A stretch of DNA of 64,000 nucleotides from contig CAVUSX010000014.1 of the NCBI GenBank assembly GCA_963744275.1, positions 1 through 64,000 on the forward strand, in the 5' to 3' direction. A program made the translations under genes and the position numbers. Source of the DNA: VAZQ01 sp963744275. Lineage in GTDB: Bacteria; Pseudomonadota; Alphaproteobacteria; Rhizobiales; Xanthobacteraceae. Of this stretch, positions 6,898-16,066 are shown in pieces. Every line of letters starts with the position of its first letter. Position 1 is the first letter of the stretch. The notes beneath the pieces are model-generated. The model was not told the DNA's origin. It ran no database searches and saw nothing but the letters and a program-made list of their open reading frames with translations.

Positions 6898-9561
6898 TCA
6901 CTTCGCGTTGCGGCTGGATATCTTCACGGACTCGGTGTCGATCGAAACCTTGAAGCGTGACAGGAAGCTCATTCCCAGCAGCCCGTCGATCCCCTCCCCG
7001 TAGCTCGCCACGCCGCCGTTCTGCACCATGACCTCGACGTCCTTGGCCTGCAGCGAACGAACCTGGATGGTGGCGGCGCGGCCGCGCTTGACGTCGGTGA
7101 CTCCGTTGGCGGTGATCATCTTGAGGGTGCTCTCCGGGTCGATCTGCACCTTGGCCTTCTGGGCGAAACCCGCGTTCACCGTGACGAACGTCGCCCCGGT
7201 ATCCATGATGAAGGTGCCGCGCACGCCGTTGATGGTCACCGGCAGGCGGAAGACGTTCTTCTGCGCCGACATCCGGAACATCTCCTCGCCGCGCCCGTTG
7301 GGGTCCTCACATTTTCCCTTGGCGGTGTCGTCGGCGATGATCGCCTGCATTTTGCTGGAATCATTGCGCGGCGGATTCAACGCCACCCAGGCCTCGACCG
7401 CCGCCGCCGCGTCGCAGAATTGCCCGAGCTTCTCGTAGTTGCGGGCCATCGCGAGGTGGCCGTCGCTGCCCAGATTGGCCTTGTTGCCGAACAGCTCGAT
7501 CGCCGTCTCATAGTCGTCGATGGCCTTCTTTGCCGCTCCGCCGCGATCGTAGGCGATGGCGCGCAGAAAGTAGTTGCCGTCCTCGCGCGGCTCGAGCTTG
7601 ATCAGGTCCGATGCCGCCGCGGCCGCGCCGTTGAAATCCGACAGCGCCAGCAGGATATTGGCGGCCGCCCGCAGCGAGGCCGCATGGCCGCCGCAGGCCG
7701 CGGAAAAGCTCAACTGGGCGTTCGCGGAATCGCGCTTGCGCCCGATCTGCTCCAACCCGCGGGCCAGCGTCGCGATCGCCTGCTGATCGCAAGGCTCACG
7801 GCCGAGGTCCTCGAGCGGCTTGCGGACCGGATCGACCCCGGCGACGCCGATCGGCAGATCGATCGACAGCCGGCCCATCGCCTTGGCGAGGAGCTCGGGG
7901 TCGGCGCCGTTCGCCGGCGCCAGCGTCGCCAGCCGGTCCCGGCTGAACTTGTCGGCAGGATCGATGGATTGCGCCTTGCGCAGATCCGCGATCGCGTCCG
8001 CGCTGCGGTGCAGTCCGATATAGGCGAGAGCGCGATTGTCGTAAGCTTCCACGAAGGCCGGATTGAGCCTGATCGCGTTGTCGAAGTCGGCGATGGCGCT
8101 GATGGCATCGCCCTTGGCGACCAGCGCCTTGCCGCGCAGATTGTAGGCCTGGAACAGGTTCGGATTGATCTCGATCGCGCGGCTGAAATCGGCGATGGCA
8201 TGTTCGCTGTCGCCCTTTTCCTGATAGGTCGAGCCCCGGTTGCCGAGGGCCGAGGTGGATTTCGGATCGAGTTCGAGCGCCGCGTTCAAGTCCGCGATGG
8301 CGGCGTCGAAGTCCTTCTTGAGCCGGTAGGCGGCGCCGCGGCTATTGTAGCCCGACACGGATTTCGGATTGAGCCGGATCGCTTCGGTCGCGTCCGCGAC
8401 GGCGCCGTCGTAGTCGCGCTTTACGGCACGGGCGAGGCCCCGGATCGCGTAGGCGAAATCATCCTTCGGATTGAGCCGGATCGCCTGGCCACAGTCCGCG
8501 ATGGCGTTGTCGTAGTTCTTCTTCGCGTAGTAGGTATTGCAGCGGTTGTCGTAGGCGTAGGCGAAGCTCGCGTCGAGCGCGATCGCCTGGTCGAGATCCG
8601 CGATCGACCGGTCATACTCGCCCCTGACCAGGTACAGCGCGCCGCGGTGGCCGTACGCGCTCGGCAGTCGCGGATTGCGTTTGATGGCCTCGCCGTAGTC
8701 GGACAGAGCCCGCTCGTAATCCTTGCGGTTGAAATAGGCATAACCGCGGGTGTCGTAGGCGATCGCCAGATTCGGATTGCGACTTATGGCCTCGCCGGCG
8801 TCGGCGATGGCGCGCTCGTAGTCGCCCTTCCGGATCTCGACGAATCCGCGATTGTTGTAGGCGACCGCCAGGCCCGGATTGATCCTGATCGCCTCGCCGT
8901 AGTCGGAGAGAGCGCGATCGAGATCGCCCTGCCGCTGGTAGGACAGGCCGCGGCTGTTGTAGGCGAGCGCGTAGCCCGGATTGAGCTTCAGCGCTTCGCT
9001 GAAGTCCGCGATGGCGCGGTCGAGATCGTTCTTGGCCGCAAAGGCGCTGCCGCGGTCGTAGAAATCCTCGAACGAGGCCGGATCGAGCCTGATCGCCTCG
9101 CCGTAGTCGGCAATGGCGCGGTCGAAGTCCTTCCTTTCGGCGAACCCCACGCCGCGCCTGCGATAAGCGAGCGCGAAATACGGCAACGACAGGTCCGCAT
9201 CGAGCTTGCCCGCCGCGTTGAAGTCGCTGATCGCGCGGTCGAGCTCATTGGTATTGAAATAGACGGTACCCCGGCTGCTGTAGGCCTCGGCACGGCTGGT
9301 GGGGCTCTGGCTATCGTCCGCGATGACGCGCGAGCACAGGGCGATCTTCTGGTCGACACTTTCGGCCGCCGCCGCGCAATCCACCCGCTCGCCGGCCGCC
9401 AGGGCCGTGGCGGTGGTCGCGAAGGAGAGAGTTGCGACTGCGAGCAGAACAGCGCCGATCCGTTTTGCGCATCGCGCCCTCGCGCCGGACGGCTGCGGCG
9501 TATTTCGGCCGGCCGGCCCATGGGCGGCCCGGTACCGCTGCACGACATCGATGGTCGACAT
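6898..9561 (-). CDS. Secreted TPR protein with C-terminal retropepsin-like aspartic protease domain
   Basis: 887 residues from the ATG at 9561; a TTG at 9600 would add 13. A signal peptide (AVLLAVATLSFATTATALA) is followed by about a dozen tetratricopeptide repeats of the form AIADYGEAIRLDP, a less regular helical middle with more TPR-like units, and a retropepsin-like domain from ~residue 760. That domain has the active-site FIMDTGATFVTV (Asp787-Thr-Gly) and the closing GLLGMSFLSRF. Such clan AA domains act as dimers. The arrangement suggests a periplasmic protease presented on a protein-binding scaffold. It is divergent from the next TPR gene. Confidence 0.85.
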   Translation of the reverse strand: MSTIDVVQRYRAAHGPAGRNTPQPSGARARCAKRIGAVLLAVATLSFATTATALAAGERVDCAAAAESVDQKIALCSRVIADDSQSPTSRAEAYSSRGTVYFNTNELDRAISDFNAAGKLDADLSLPYFALAYRRRGVGFAERKDFDRAIADYGEAIRLDPASFEDFYDRGSAFAAKNDLDRAIADFSEALKLNPGYALAYNSRGLSYQRQGDLDRALSDYGEAIRINPGLAVAYNNRGFVEIRKGDYERAIADAGEAISRNPNLAIAYDTRGYAYFNRKDYERALSDYGEAIKRNPRLPSAYGHRGALYLVRGEYDRSIADLDQAIALDASFAYAYDNRCNTYYAKKNYDNAIADCGQAIRLNPKDDFAYAIRGLARAVKRDYDGAVADATEAIRLNPKSVSGYNSRGAAYRLKKDFDAAIADLNAALELDPKSTSALGNRGSTYQEKGDSEHAIADFSRAIEINPNLFQAYNLRGKALVAKGDAISAIADFDNAIRLNPAFVEAYDNRALAYIGLHRSADAIADLRKAQSIDPADKFSRDRLATLAPANGADPELLAKAMGRLSIDLPIGVAGVDPVRKPLEDLGREPCDQQAIATLARGLEQIGRKRDSANAQLSFSAACGGHAASLRAAANILLALSDFNGAAAAASDLIKLEPREDGNYFLRAIAYDRGGAAKKAIDDYETAIELFGNKANLGSDGHLAMARNYEKLGQFCDAAAAVEAWVALNPPRNDSSKMQAIIADDTAKGKCEDPNGRGEEMFRMSAQKNVFRLPVTINGVRGTFIMDTGATFVTVNAGFAQKAKVQIDPESTLKMITANGVTDVKRGRAATIQVRSLQAKDVEVMVQNGGVASYGEGIDGLLGMSFLSRFKVSIDTESVKISSRNAK

Positions 9562-9928
9562 GAGCGGGACTCGTCTTTGGATGAAAACTCGCTCCGGCAA
9601 GGGAGGGGCACCCCTGTCGCAGGACCGCTGCCGTTTTTTTCAAAGCCGCTTCCGAGCAGATCAGTACTAATACCATCGGCCCGGATGACTGACAATGAAG
9701 CCGAAAGCCCACAGAAAGCGAACAGCCGTAGCATCATCCCGGATTGCCGGCGGCGCTTCCCGGCGGCGATATGCCCCCCGCGCGCCGGCGCGGCACGCGA
9801 TTCCAATCTGTGCGTAGCGCCTGCGGCGCCCTTCTCTCCCCTGATTCCGGCGTGTTATGCTGAGCCGCAGGGCTTCGGCGCGAATGGCGCAGCGGCGCGA
9901 ATGGCGCGAATAATAAAGAGGTACGATC
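9562..9928. promoter_or_regulatory. Divergent intergenic region between two TPR genes
   Basis: About 370 bases separate the starts of the two divergently read TPR genes, so it must hold both promoters. AGAGG at ~9918 is the ribosome binding site of the right-hand gene. No convincing -35/-10 pair, palindrome or repeat was picked out by eye. Confidence 0.4.
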
Positions 9929-11446
9929 ATGATATGTGACCTGCGCATGGCGGCGTCCAAGGCGGTCATCGCGATCGGGATTCTCGCCGCCGTCGACTTG
10001 CTCGCGGCCGGCCTCGCCGGGGCGCAACGATCGCACGACGGCACGTCGCAGGACGGCACGTCGCCCAACGCGACCTCGCAGGACCGCCTCCGGTGCGAGG
10101 ATCGGCAGCGCGCCTTTGCGCCCGATGTGCGCATCGACGCCTGCACCGCCTTGATCGAGTCCGGCAACCTGACCCGCACCGATCTCGCCGTCTCCCACAA
10201 CGACCGCGGCACCGCCTATCAGGAGAAGCACGACCTGGATCACGCGATCGCGGATTACGACGAGGCCATCAAGCTGCATCCCGCCTACGCGCCCGCCTAC
10301 AACAATCGCGGCAACGCCCATCAGGCCAAGGGCGACATCGACGCCGCGATCGCGGACTACAGCGAGGCGATCCGGTTCGATTTCAACTTCGTCCTGGCCT
10401 TCAACAATCGCGGCAAGGCCTACCAGCTCAAGGGCGACATCGACCACGCGCTGGCGGACTACAACGAGGCCATCAAGATCAATCCCGATTTTGCGCTGGC
10501 CTTCGTCTACCACGGCGACGCCTCCCTGACCAAAGGCGACCTCAACCGGGCGATCGCGGACTATGGCGAGGCCATCACGCTCGATCCGCGCTCGGCGGCC
10601 GCCTTCAACAACCGCGGCACCGCCTATGGCCGCAAGGGCGACTTCGATCATGCGCTCCCGGACTTCGACGCGGCCATCCGGCTCGACCCGACCTATGCGG
10701 CGGCGTTCCGCAACCGCGGCCTCTCCTATCAGCGCAAGGACGACGTCGACCGCGCCCTGATGGACTACAACGAGGCGGTGCGGCTCGACCCCAAGGATGC
10801 GCAGAACTTCACCTCGCGGGGCAGCGCCGTTCAGGCCAAGGGCGATCTCGACGGCGCGCTCAAGGATTACAACGAAGCGATCCGGCTCGATCCGAAATAT
10901 GCCGGCGCCTTCCAGGCCCGCGGCGACGTGCAGGAGGCCAAGGGCGAGTTCGATGCCGCGATCGCGGACTACAGCGAGGCGATCCGCATCAGCCCAGAGA
11001 ACCCCAACGGCTACCGGGCGCGCGGCTTCGCCAATTTCTACGCCGCCAATTACGGTGCCGCCGTCCCCGACTTGGCGCGCGCGGTCGCCGACAAGCCGGC
11101 CGACGCCTACCCGGCGCTGTGGCTCTACCTCGCCCGCACCCGCTCGGGCGACCAAAGCGCGGCGGCGTCCGAGCTCGCCGCCAACGCCCGGCGGCTGCCC
11201 GCCGCCGACTGGCCCTATGCGGTGGTCGAATTGTTCTTGGGCCAACGCACCCCGGAGGCGACGCTGGCGGCGCCGGTCAAGCCGGACGATCGCTGCGAGG
11301 CACAGTTCTATATCGGCGAGTGGCAACTGCTGCGCGCCGACCGCCCGGCCGCGGTCCAATCGCTCAAGACCGTCGTCAGCACCTGCCCCAAGGATTTCGT
11401 GGAATCGACCGACGCGCAGGCGGAGCTCAAGCGGCTGGGGCAGTGA
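9929..11446 (+). CDS. Secreted TPR-repeat protein
   Basis: 505 residues beginning MICDLRMAASKAVIAIG, with a hydrophobic leader ending AAGLAGAQ. About nine 34-residue tetratricopeptide repeats follow with the pattern KGDxDxAIADYxEAIxLDPxxAxAYNNRG. The last ~150 residues are helical but less regular and contain LWLYLARTRSGDQSAAASEL. The motif RCEDRQRAFAPDVRIDACTALIE resembles the N-terminal cap of the neighbouring TPR-protease, so the two genes are likely distant paralogs. TPR arrays bind peptides or proteins; the partner is unknown. Confidence 0.82.
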   Translation: MICDLRMAASKAVIAIGILAAVDLLAAGLAGAQRSHDGTSQDGTSPNATSQDRLRCEDRQRAFAPDVRIDACTALIESGNLTRTDLAVSHNDRGTAYQEKHDLDHAIADYDEAIKLHPAYAPAYNNRGNAHQAKGDIDAAIADYSEAIRFDFNFVLAFNNRGKAYQLKGDIDHALADYNEAIKINPDFALAFVYHGDASLTKGDLNRAIADYGEAITLDPRSAAAFNNRGTAYGRKGDFDHALPDFDAAIRLDPTYAAAFRNRGLSYQRKDDVDRALMDYNEAVRLDPKDAQNFTSRGSAVQAKGDLDGALKDYNEAIRLDPKYAGAFQARGDVQEAKGEFDAAIADYSEAIRISPENPNGYRARGFANFYAANYGAAVPDLARAVADKPADAYPALWLYLARTRSGDQSAAASELAANARRLPAADWPYAVVELFLGQRTPEATLAAPVKPDDRCEAQFYIGEWQLLRADRPAAVQSLKTVVSTCPKDFVESTDAQAELKRLGQ

Positions 11447-11506
11447 GGCGGATTGTTGCCTTCCCCTCTGCAAGAGCGGGCCGATCGCATATGAGCGGCG
11501 CCGCAT

Positions 11507-11645
11507 TCTCCACCTTTCCCCGCGTGCGGGGAGAGGTCGGCGCGCAGCGCCGGGTGAGGGGTCTCTCCGCGAATCTGGGCGGCTCAGACTCGTGGAGAGG
11601 CCCCCTCACCCCGACCCTCTCCCCGCACGCGGGGAGAGGGGGTCT
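11507..11645. repeat. Palindromic intergenic repeat, CTCTCCCCGC type, copy 2
   Basis: Begins with CCCCGCGTGCGGGGAGAGGT, passes GGGTGAGGGG, and ends CCCTCTCCCCGCACGCGGGG. The two GC-rich self-complementary blocks flank a filler of ~80 bases. It lies between a gene ending at 11446 and the end of the Bug gene read from the other strand, so both transcripts run into it. Confidence 0.75.
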
Positions 11646-11754
11646 GAAGTGCCGTGCCCTCATAACATCATGCAATCGCCCTGCCCTTGCAGGAGGAGAT
11701 ATGGCTCGGGTTCACCAGTGAACCAACCAACAAGGATCTCCTACACCCTGACGC

Positions 11755-12733
11755 CTACTCGGCCTTGATGTTGGCGGCGCGGATCACCTTGCCCCACTTC
11801 TGCGGTCTCGTCGGCGATCTGCTTGCCGAACGCGGCCGGTGAGCCCGGGAGCCCGGTGCCGCCCAAGTCGGCAAACCGCGCCTTGAGCGCCGGATCGGCG
11901 AGCCCGGCGTTGATCTCGCGGTTGAGCCTGTCGATGATCTCGACGGGCGTGCTCTTGGGCGCACCAATGCCGTTCCATCCGCTCGCCTCGTAGCCGGGCA
12001 CGAAATCCGCGATGCTTTGCACGTCGGCGAGTGCGTCCGAACGGGTCGCGGCCGTCACCGCCAGCGCCCGCAGCTTGCCGCTCCGCACCTGAGCGATCGA
12101 CGACAGGATCGCATCGAACATGACTTGCACCTGCCCGCCCATCAAATCGGTCAGGCCGGCGGCGGAGCCGCGGTACTGGACCGCGATCATGTCGAGCCCG
12201 GCCATCTGGTTGAACAACTCGCCGGACAGATGCTGCGATGTGCCGACGCCCGGAGCCGCCATGTTGACCTTGCCGGGATTGGCCTTGGCATAGGCGATGA
12301 ACTCCGGAACGGTCCTGGCCGGAAACGACGGAGCGACCAGCATGACGTTGGAGTATCGCACCAGGCCGGCCACCGGCGCGATGTCGTTGATGAAGTTGAA
12401 ATTGAGCTTCTGGTAGAGCGTCGCATTGATCGCGTCCCATACCCCTGCCAGCAGCAGCGTATAGCCGTCTGCGGCCGCCCGCACGACGATCTCGGTCGCG
12501 GCGCTGCCGCTCCCGCCCGGATGGTTCTCGATGACGAATGGCGCTCCCATCCGTTCCGACAGCCATTGGCCGATCAGGCGTGCCGTTATGTCGGTCGGCC
12601 CTCCCGCCGGATACCCGACCAGAATACGCACCGGCCGCGCCGGATAGGCTTGCGCCCAAGCGAGGCGCGAGACCGCGGGGAGAACGGCAGCGCCCGCTGC
12701 CAGATGCAGGAATGACCTGCGGGGAAGTTTCAT
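11755..12733 (-). pseudogene. Bug/TctC-type periplasmic binding protein 1, frameshift at the C-terminus
   Basis: Starts MKLPRRSFLHLAAGAAVLPA, a twin-arginine-type leader ending AWAQ. The Bug fold follows: YPARPVRILVGYPAGGPTD, FVIENHPGGSG, ADGYTLLL, VPEFIAYAKANPGKV and VQVMFDAI. The last residues shift frame near 11803, where KWGKVIRAANIKAE is recovered in the next frame. An AGGAGTG site stands before the ATG at 12733. Bug proteins bind carboxylates for tripartite TctABC transporters or for sensing; no TctA or TctB gene is near. First of five tandem paralogs. Confidence 0.85.
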
Positions 12734-12769
12734 GACGATCACTCCTGCAGGCTGCTGCCGATCATCAAT

Positions 12770-13750
12770 CTATTGCGCCTTGAGATTGGCGGCCCGGATC
12801 ACCTTAGCCCATTTCTCCATCTCGAGCTTCATCTGCAGCGCGAATTCCTCGGGGGTGTCGCCGACCGGCTCGAAGCCCAGCGCCGACAGGCGCTCCTGCA
12901 TGTCGGGTTGCGCGATAATGGCGACGATCTCGCGGTGGATGAGCGCGATGATGTCCGCTGGCGTGCCGGCCGGAACCAGGACACCGACCCAGCCGTCGCC
13001 CTCGAGACCCGGATACCCGGCTTGCCCGATGGTGGGCAATTCGGGCAGTGCCGGCGAGCGGCGTTCGCTCATGACCGCGAGCGCGCGCAGCTTTCCATCC
13101 TTGACCAGCGGCACGGCCGCCGACAGCGCCGCGAAGGCGATCGGCGTGTCACCCGCGACCGCCGCCAGGACCGCCGGGCCGCTGCCGCCATAGGGAACGT
13201 GCACCAGGTCGAGGCCGTTCGCGACCCGGAATTGCTCGCCCAGGAGGTGGGACGGCGTTCCGAACCCGGGCGAGGCGAAACTGTATTTGCCCGGGTTTGC
13301 CTTGATCAGCGTGACCAGCTGCTTGACCGTATCGGCCGGCACCGACGGGTTGACCGATAGCGCGGACGCAAATCCGGCTGCGAGCGTTACGGCCGCGAAG
13401 TCCTTGAAAGGATCATACGGAACCTTCTCGTAGAGTGTCGGGTTGATGACGTGGCTGTTCACCGTGATCAGGATCGAATAACCATCCGCCGTTGCCCTGG
13501 CGGCCTGTCCGGTGCCGATGTTGCCGCCGGCCCCCGGCACGTTCTCCACGTAGAACTGCTTTCCCAGCCGCTCCGACAATTTTTGCGCGATGAGACGGGC
13601 GCAGACGTCGGTGGGGCCGCCCGGCGCATACGGAACAATCACCCGCACCGGCCGCGCCGGATAGGCTTGCGCGAAAGCGAAGCGCGAAACGGCCAGAAGC
13701 GAGGCCGCACCCGCCGCGAAACGCAGAAATCGGCGGCGCGGGAGCTTCAT
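12770..13750 (-). CDS. Bug/TctC-type periplasmic binding protein 2
   Basis: 326 residues. The leader MKLPRRRFLRFAAGAASLLA (twin-arginine type) ends AFAQ. The mature part has YPARPVRVIVPYAPGGPTD, FYVENVPGAGGNIGTG, ADGYSILI, LVHVPYGGSGPAVLA and the C-terminal MEKWAKVIRAANLKAQ. The start at 13750 was chosen over an upstream frame extension because it sets the leader. This copy is the most diverged of the five: it has PYAPGG where the others have GYPxGG-type signatures, so it probably binds a different ligand. Confidence 0.88.
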   Translation of the reverse strand: MKLPRRRFLRFAAGAASLLAVSRFAFAQAYPARPVRVIVPYAPGGPTDVCARLIAQKLSERLGKQFYVENVPGAGGNIGTGQAARATADGYSILITVNSHVINPTLYEKVPYDPFKDFAAVTLAAGFASALSVNPSVPADTVKQLVTLIKANPGKYSFASPGFGTPSHLLGEQFRVANGLDLVHVPYGGSGPAVLAAVAGDTPIAFAALSAAVPLVKDGKLRALAVMSERRSPALPELPTIGQAGYPGLEGDGWVGVLVPAGTPADIIALIHREIVAIIAQPDMQERLSALGFEPVGDTPEEFALQMKLEMEKWAKVIRAANLKAQ

Positions 13751-13770
13751 GATGTCCCGTTGTCGCCGCA

Positions 13771-14751
13771 TCATTCCGCCTTGATGCCGGCGAATTTGAT
13801 GACCTTGCCCCATTTCTCCGTTTCAGCCGCGAGGAACGATCCGAACTCGGCCGGCGTCGCCGGCACCGGCGTCATGCCGAGGTCGGCCAGGCGCGCCTTG
13901 ACGCCCGGATTTGCCAGTCCGGCATTGATCTCGCGGTTGAGCGTCTCGATCATCTGCGGTGGCGTGCCACGCCGCGCCGTGGCCCCGATCCATGCGCTCG
14001 CCTCGTATCCGGCGACCGTGTCGGCGACGGTCGGCACATCGGGGAGCACGTCCGATCGCGTCAGCGTCGTGACCGCCAGAGCCCGCAACGCGCCCGAACG
14101 GATGTGCGGCAGCGAGCTCGGCACCGCGTCGAACATCACCTGAACGCGGCCGGTCATCAGGTCGCTGATAGCCGGCGGCGAGCCGCGATACGGCACATGC
14201 AGCATGTCGACGCCGGCCATCGACTTGAATAGCTCGCCCGCCAGATGGATGGTTCCGCCGACGCCGGCCGACGCCATGTTGATCTTGCCGGGATTGCTCT
14301 TGGCGTAGGCGATGAACTCGGCGACCGTCTTGGCCGGCACCGCCGGGTTCACCACCATGACCAGCGGCACCCGCACCAGCGCCGCGACCGGCGCGACATC
14401 GCGCAGGAAGTCGAAATGCAGCCCGTCATAGAACGTGACGTTGCTGGTGTTCGCGGTGGTGACCCACAGCAGCGTGTAGCCGTCCGCCGGCGCATCGACG
14501 GCGGCCTGCACCGCGATATTGGTGGCCGCACCCGGCTTGTTCTCGATGACGAACGGCTGGCCGAGCCGATCCGACAACCACTGGCCGACGATGCGCGCGA
14601 CGGTGTCGGGTGAATCGCCGGGCGGATAGCCCACGATGATGCGCACCGGCCGCGCCGGATAGGTTTGGGCCCGCGCCATGCCGGCGACCGCCGGGAGCAA
14701 CGCTGCGCCCGCGGCCAGCTGCAGAAATCGACGACGTGGAAGTTGTTTCAT
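13771..14751 (-). CDS. Bug/TctC-type periplasmic binding protein 3
   Basis: 326 residues with twin-arginine leader MKQLPRRRFLQLAAGAALLP ending ARAQ. Signatures: YPARPVRIIVGYPPGDSPDT, FVIENKPGAATNIAVQ, ADGYTLLWV, HVPYRGSPPAISDLMTG and C-terminal EKWGKVIKFAGIKAE. Only 20 bases separate it from gene 2, which suggests one transcript. The GDSPDT in the first loop, where others have GGPTD or GGGTD, is a likely specificity difference. Confidence 0.88.
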   Translation of the reverse strand: MKQLPRRRFLQLAAGAALLPAVAGMARAQTYPARPVRIIVGYPPGDSPDTVARIVGQWLSDRLGQPFVIENKPGAATNIAVQAAVDAPADGYTLLWVTTANTSNVTFYDGLHFDFLRDVAPVAALVRVPLVMVVNPAVPAKTVAEFIAYAKSNPGKINMASAGVGGTIHLAGELFKSMAGVDMLHVPYRGSPPAISDLMTGRVQVMFDAVPSSLPHIRSGALRALAVTTLTRSDVLPDVPTVADTVAGYEASAWIGATARRGTPPQMIETLNREINAGLANPGVKARLADLGMTPVPATPAEFGSFLAAETEKWGKVIKFAGIKAE

Positions 14752-14764
14752 GGTTCCCCCCTCC

Positions 14765-15739
14765 TCAATCCGCCTTGGCGCCCGAGGCCTTGACCACCTT
14801 GCCCCACTTGTCGGTCTCCTCCACCAGGAACCTGGCGAGATCGGCGGGCGAGCCCGGGAATGCCGCGGTGCCGAGATCGGCGAGCCGCGTCTTCATCTTG
14901 GCGTCCGTGAGCGCAGCGTTGATCTCCCGGTTGAGCTGATCGATGATCTGCGCCTCCGTGCTGGTGCGCAAGCCGACCGCGAACCACTGGCTCGCCTCAT
15001 AGCCGGGAACAAATTCGGCGACCGTCGGGGCGTCGGGCAATTGCTCGAAGCGCGTGGTCGACGTCACCGCCAGCGCCCGCAGCCGGCCGGCCCGGATATG
15101 CTCGATCGCGGCCGGCGCGCTGCCGAAATAAACCTGCACCTGGCCGCCCAAGAGGTCGGCGATGGCGGGCGCGGCGCCCCGATAGGGCACATGCGTCAAA
15201 TCCGTGTGGGTCATCACCTTGAACAGCTCGCCGGCCAGATGGGTGGCATTGCCGCTGCCGGCCGACGCCATGCTGATCTTGCCCGGATTGGCCTTGGCAT
15301 AGGCGATGAACTCGGGAACCGTCCTGGCCGGCACGGAGGGATGCACCATCATGACCAGCGGCCCGCGGATGATGCCGACGAGCGCGATGTCGCGGATGAA
15401 ATTGAAGTTGAGGTTGTCATACAGCGTCGCATTGATGGCGGCGGCCGCGTCGGTGCCGAGCAGCAAATAGCCGTCGGCCGGCGCCCGCACCACCGCTTCG
15501 GTGGCGATATTGCTGGAGGCGCCGCCCCGGTTCTCGATGATGAAGGATTGGCCGAGCCGCTCGGAGAGCACCTGACCGAGCAGGCGCACGAAAATGTCGG
15601 TGCCGCCACCGGCCGGATAGCCGACGATGCAGCGCACCGGCCGCGCCGGATAGGATTGCGCCCACGCGGCAGACGAGAGGACCGGAACCGCGGCCGCACC
15701 CGCGGCCAGCTGCAGGAATCGACGGCGCGGAAGCCTCAT
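14765..15739 (-). CDS. Bug/TctC-type periplasmic binding protein 4
   Basis: 324 residues. Twin-arginine leader MRLPRRRFLQLAAGAAAVPV ending AWAQ, then YPARPVRCIVGYPAGGGTDI, FIIENRGGASSNIATE, ADGYLLLGTD, LTHVPYRGAAPAIADLLGG and C-terminal DKWGKVVKASGAKAD. GGGGGG before the ATG at 15739 supports this start rather than a longer upstream frame. Thirteen bases separate it from gene 3. Confidence 0.88.
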   Translation of the reverse strand: MRLPRRRFLQLAAGAAAVPVLSSAAWAQSYPARPVRCIVGYPAGGGTDIFVRLLGQVLSERLGQSFIIENRGGASSNIATEAVVRAPADGYLLLGTDAAAAINATLYDNLNFNFIRDIALVGIIRGPLVMMVHPSVPARTVPEFIAYAKANPGKISMASAGSGNATHLAGELFKVMTHTDLTHVPYRGAAPAIADLLGGQVQVYFGSAPAAIEHIRAGRLRALAVTSTTRFEQLPDAPTVAEFVPGYEASQWFAVGLRTSTEAQIIDQLNREINAALTDAKMKTRLADLGTAAFPGSPADLARFLVEETDKWGKVVKASGAKAD

Positions 15740-15890
15740 GATTTCCCCCCTGGTTCTGGATCGGCCCGGGTTGGTTCCCGCGCGCGCGACGATCTTGCGC
15801 CAATTTTGGCGCGCCGTCCTGCGATATTTGCCGATCCGGTGGGGGGCATTCACCCAACTCTGGAACGTCGCGGCCCGGACGCTGGAGTCC

Positions 15891-16050
15891 GTAGGGTGGG
15901 CAACGCGCCATCACCGCAGCGTTAAAGGACTTGGCACGGCCTGCCGGCGCGTTGCCCACGCGGCCGGGCCTCGCCGCGCAGCCGCGTGGGCAAAATTGCG
16001 CTGCGAAGTGCAATCATGATCGCTGTGCCGGGCAATTTTGCCCACCCTAC
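15891..16050. repeat. REP-like palindromic element, copy 3 (GTGGGCAA variant)
   Basis: Opens GTAGGGTGGGCAACGCGCC and closes TTTTGCCCACCCTAC, an inverted pair. An inner pair, GCGTTGCCCACG and CGTGGGCAAAATTGC, lies inside. The arms share GTAGGGTGGG with the other copies but carry GCAA instead of GTTA. It fills the gap between Bug genes 4 and 5; the rest of 15740-16066 shows nothing else. Confidence 0.75.
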
Positions 16051-16066
16051 AGCGAGAATCGATCCG

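Noticed and set aside
7420..9939. An 839-residue open frame on the plus strand opposite the TPR-protease gene
   Set aside because: It mirrors the TPR repeats (repeated IEPDRLAVVGDG) and has no recognisable fold; it is a GC-rich antisense shadow.
10200..11030. Regular ~102-base periodicity suggesting a DNA repeat array
   Set aside because: It is the 34-residue TPR unit; the DNA copies differ as expected for coding repeats.
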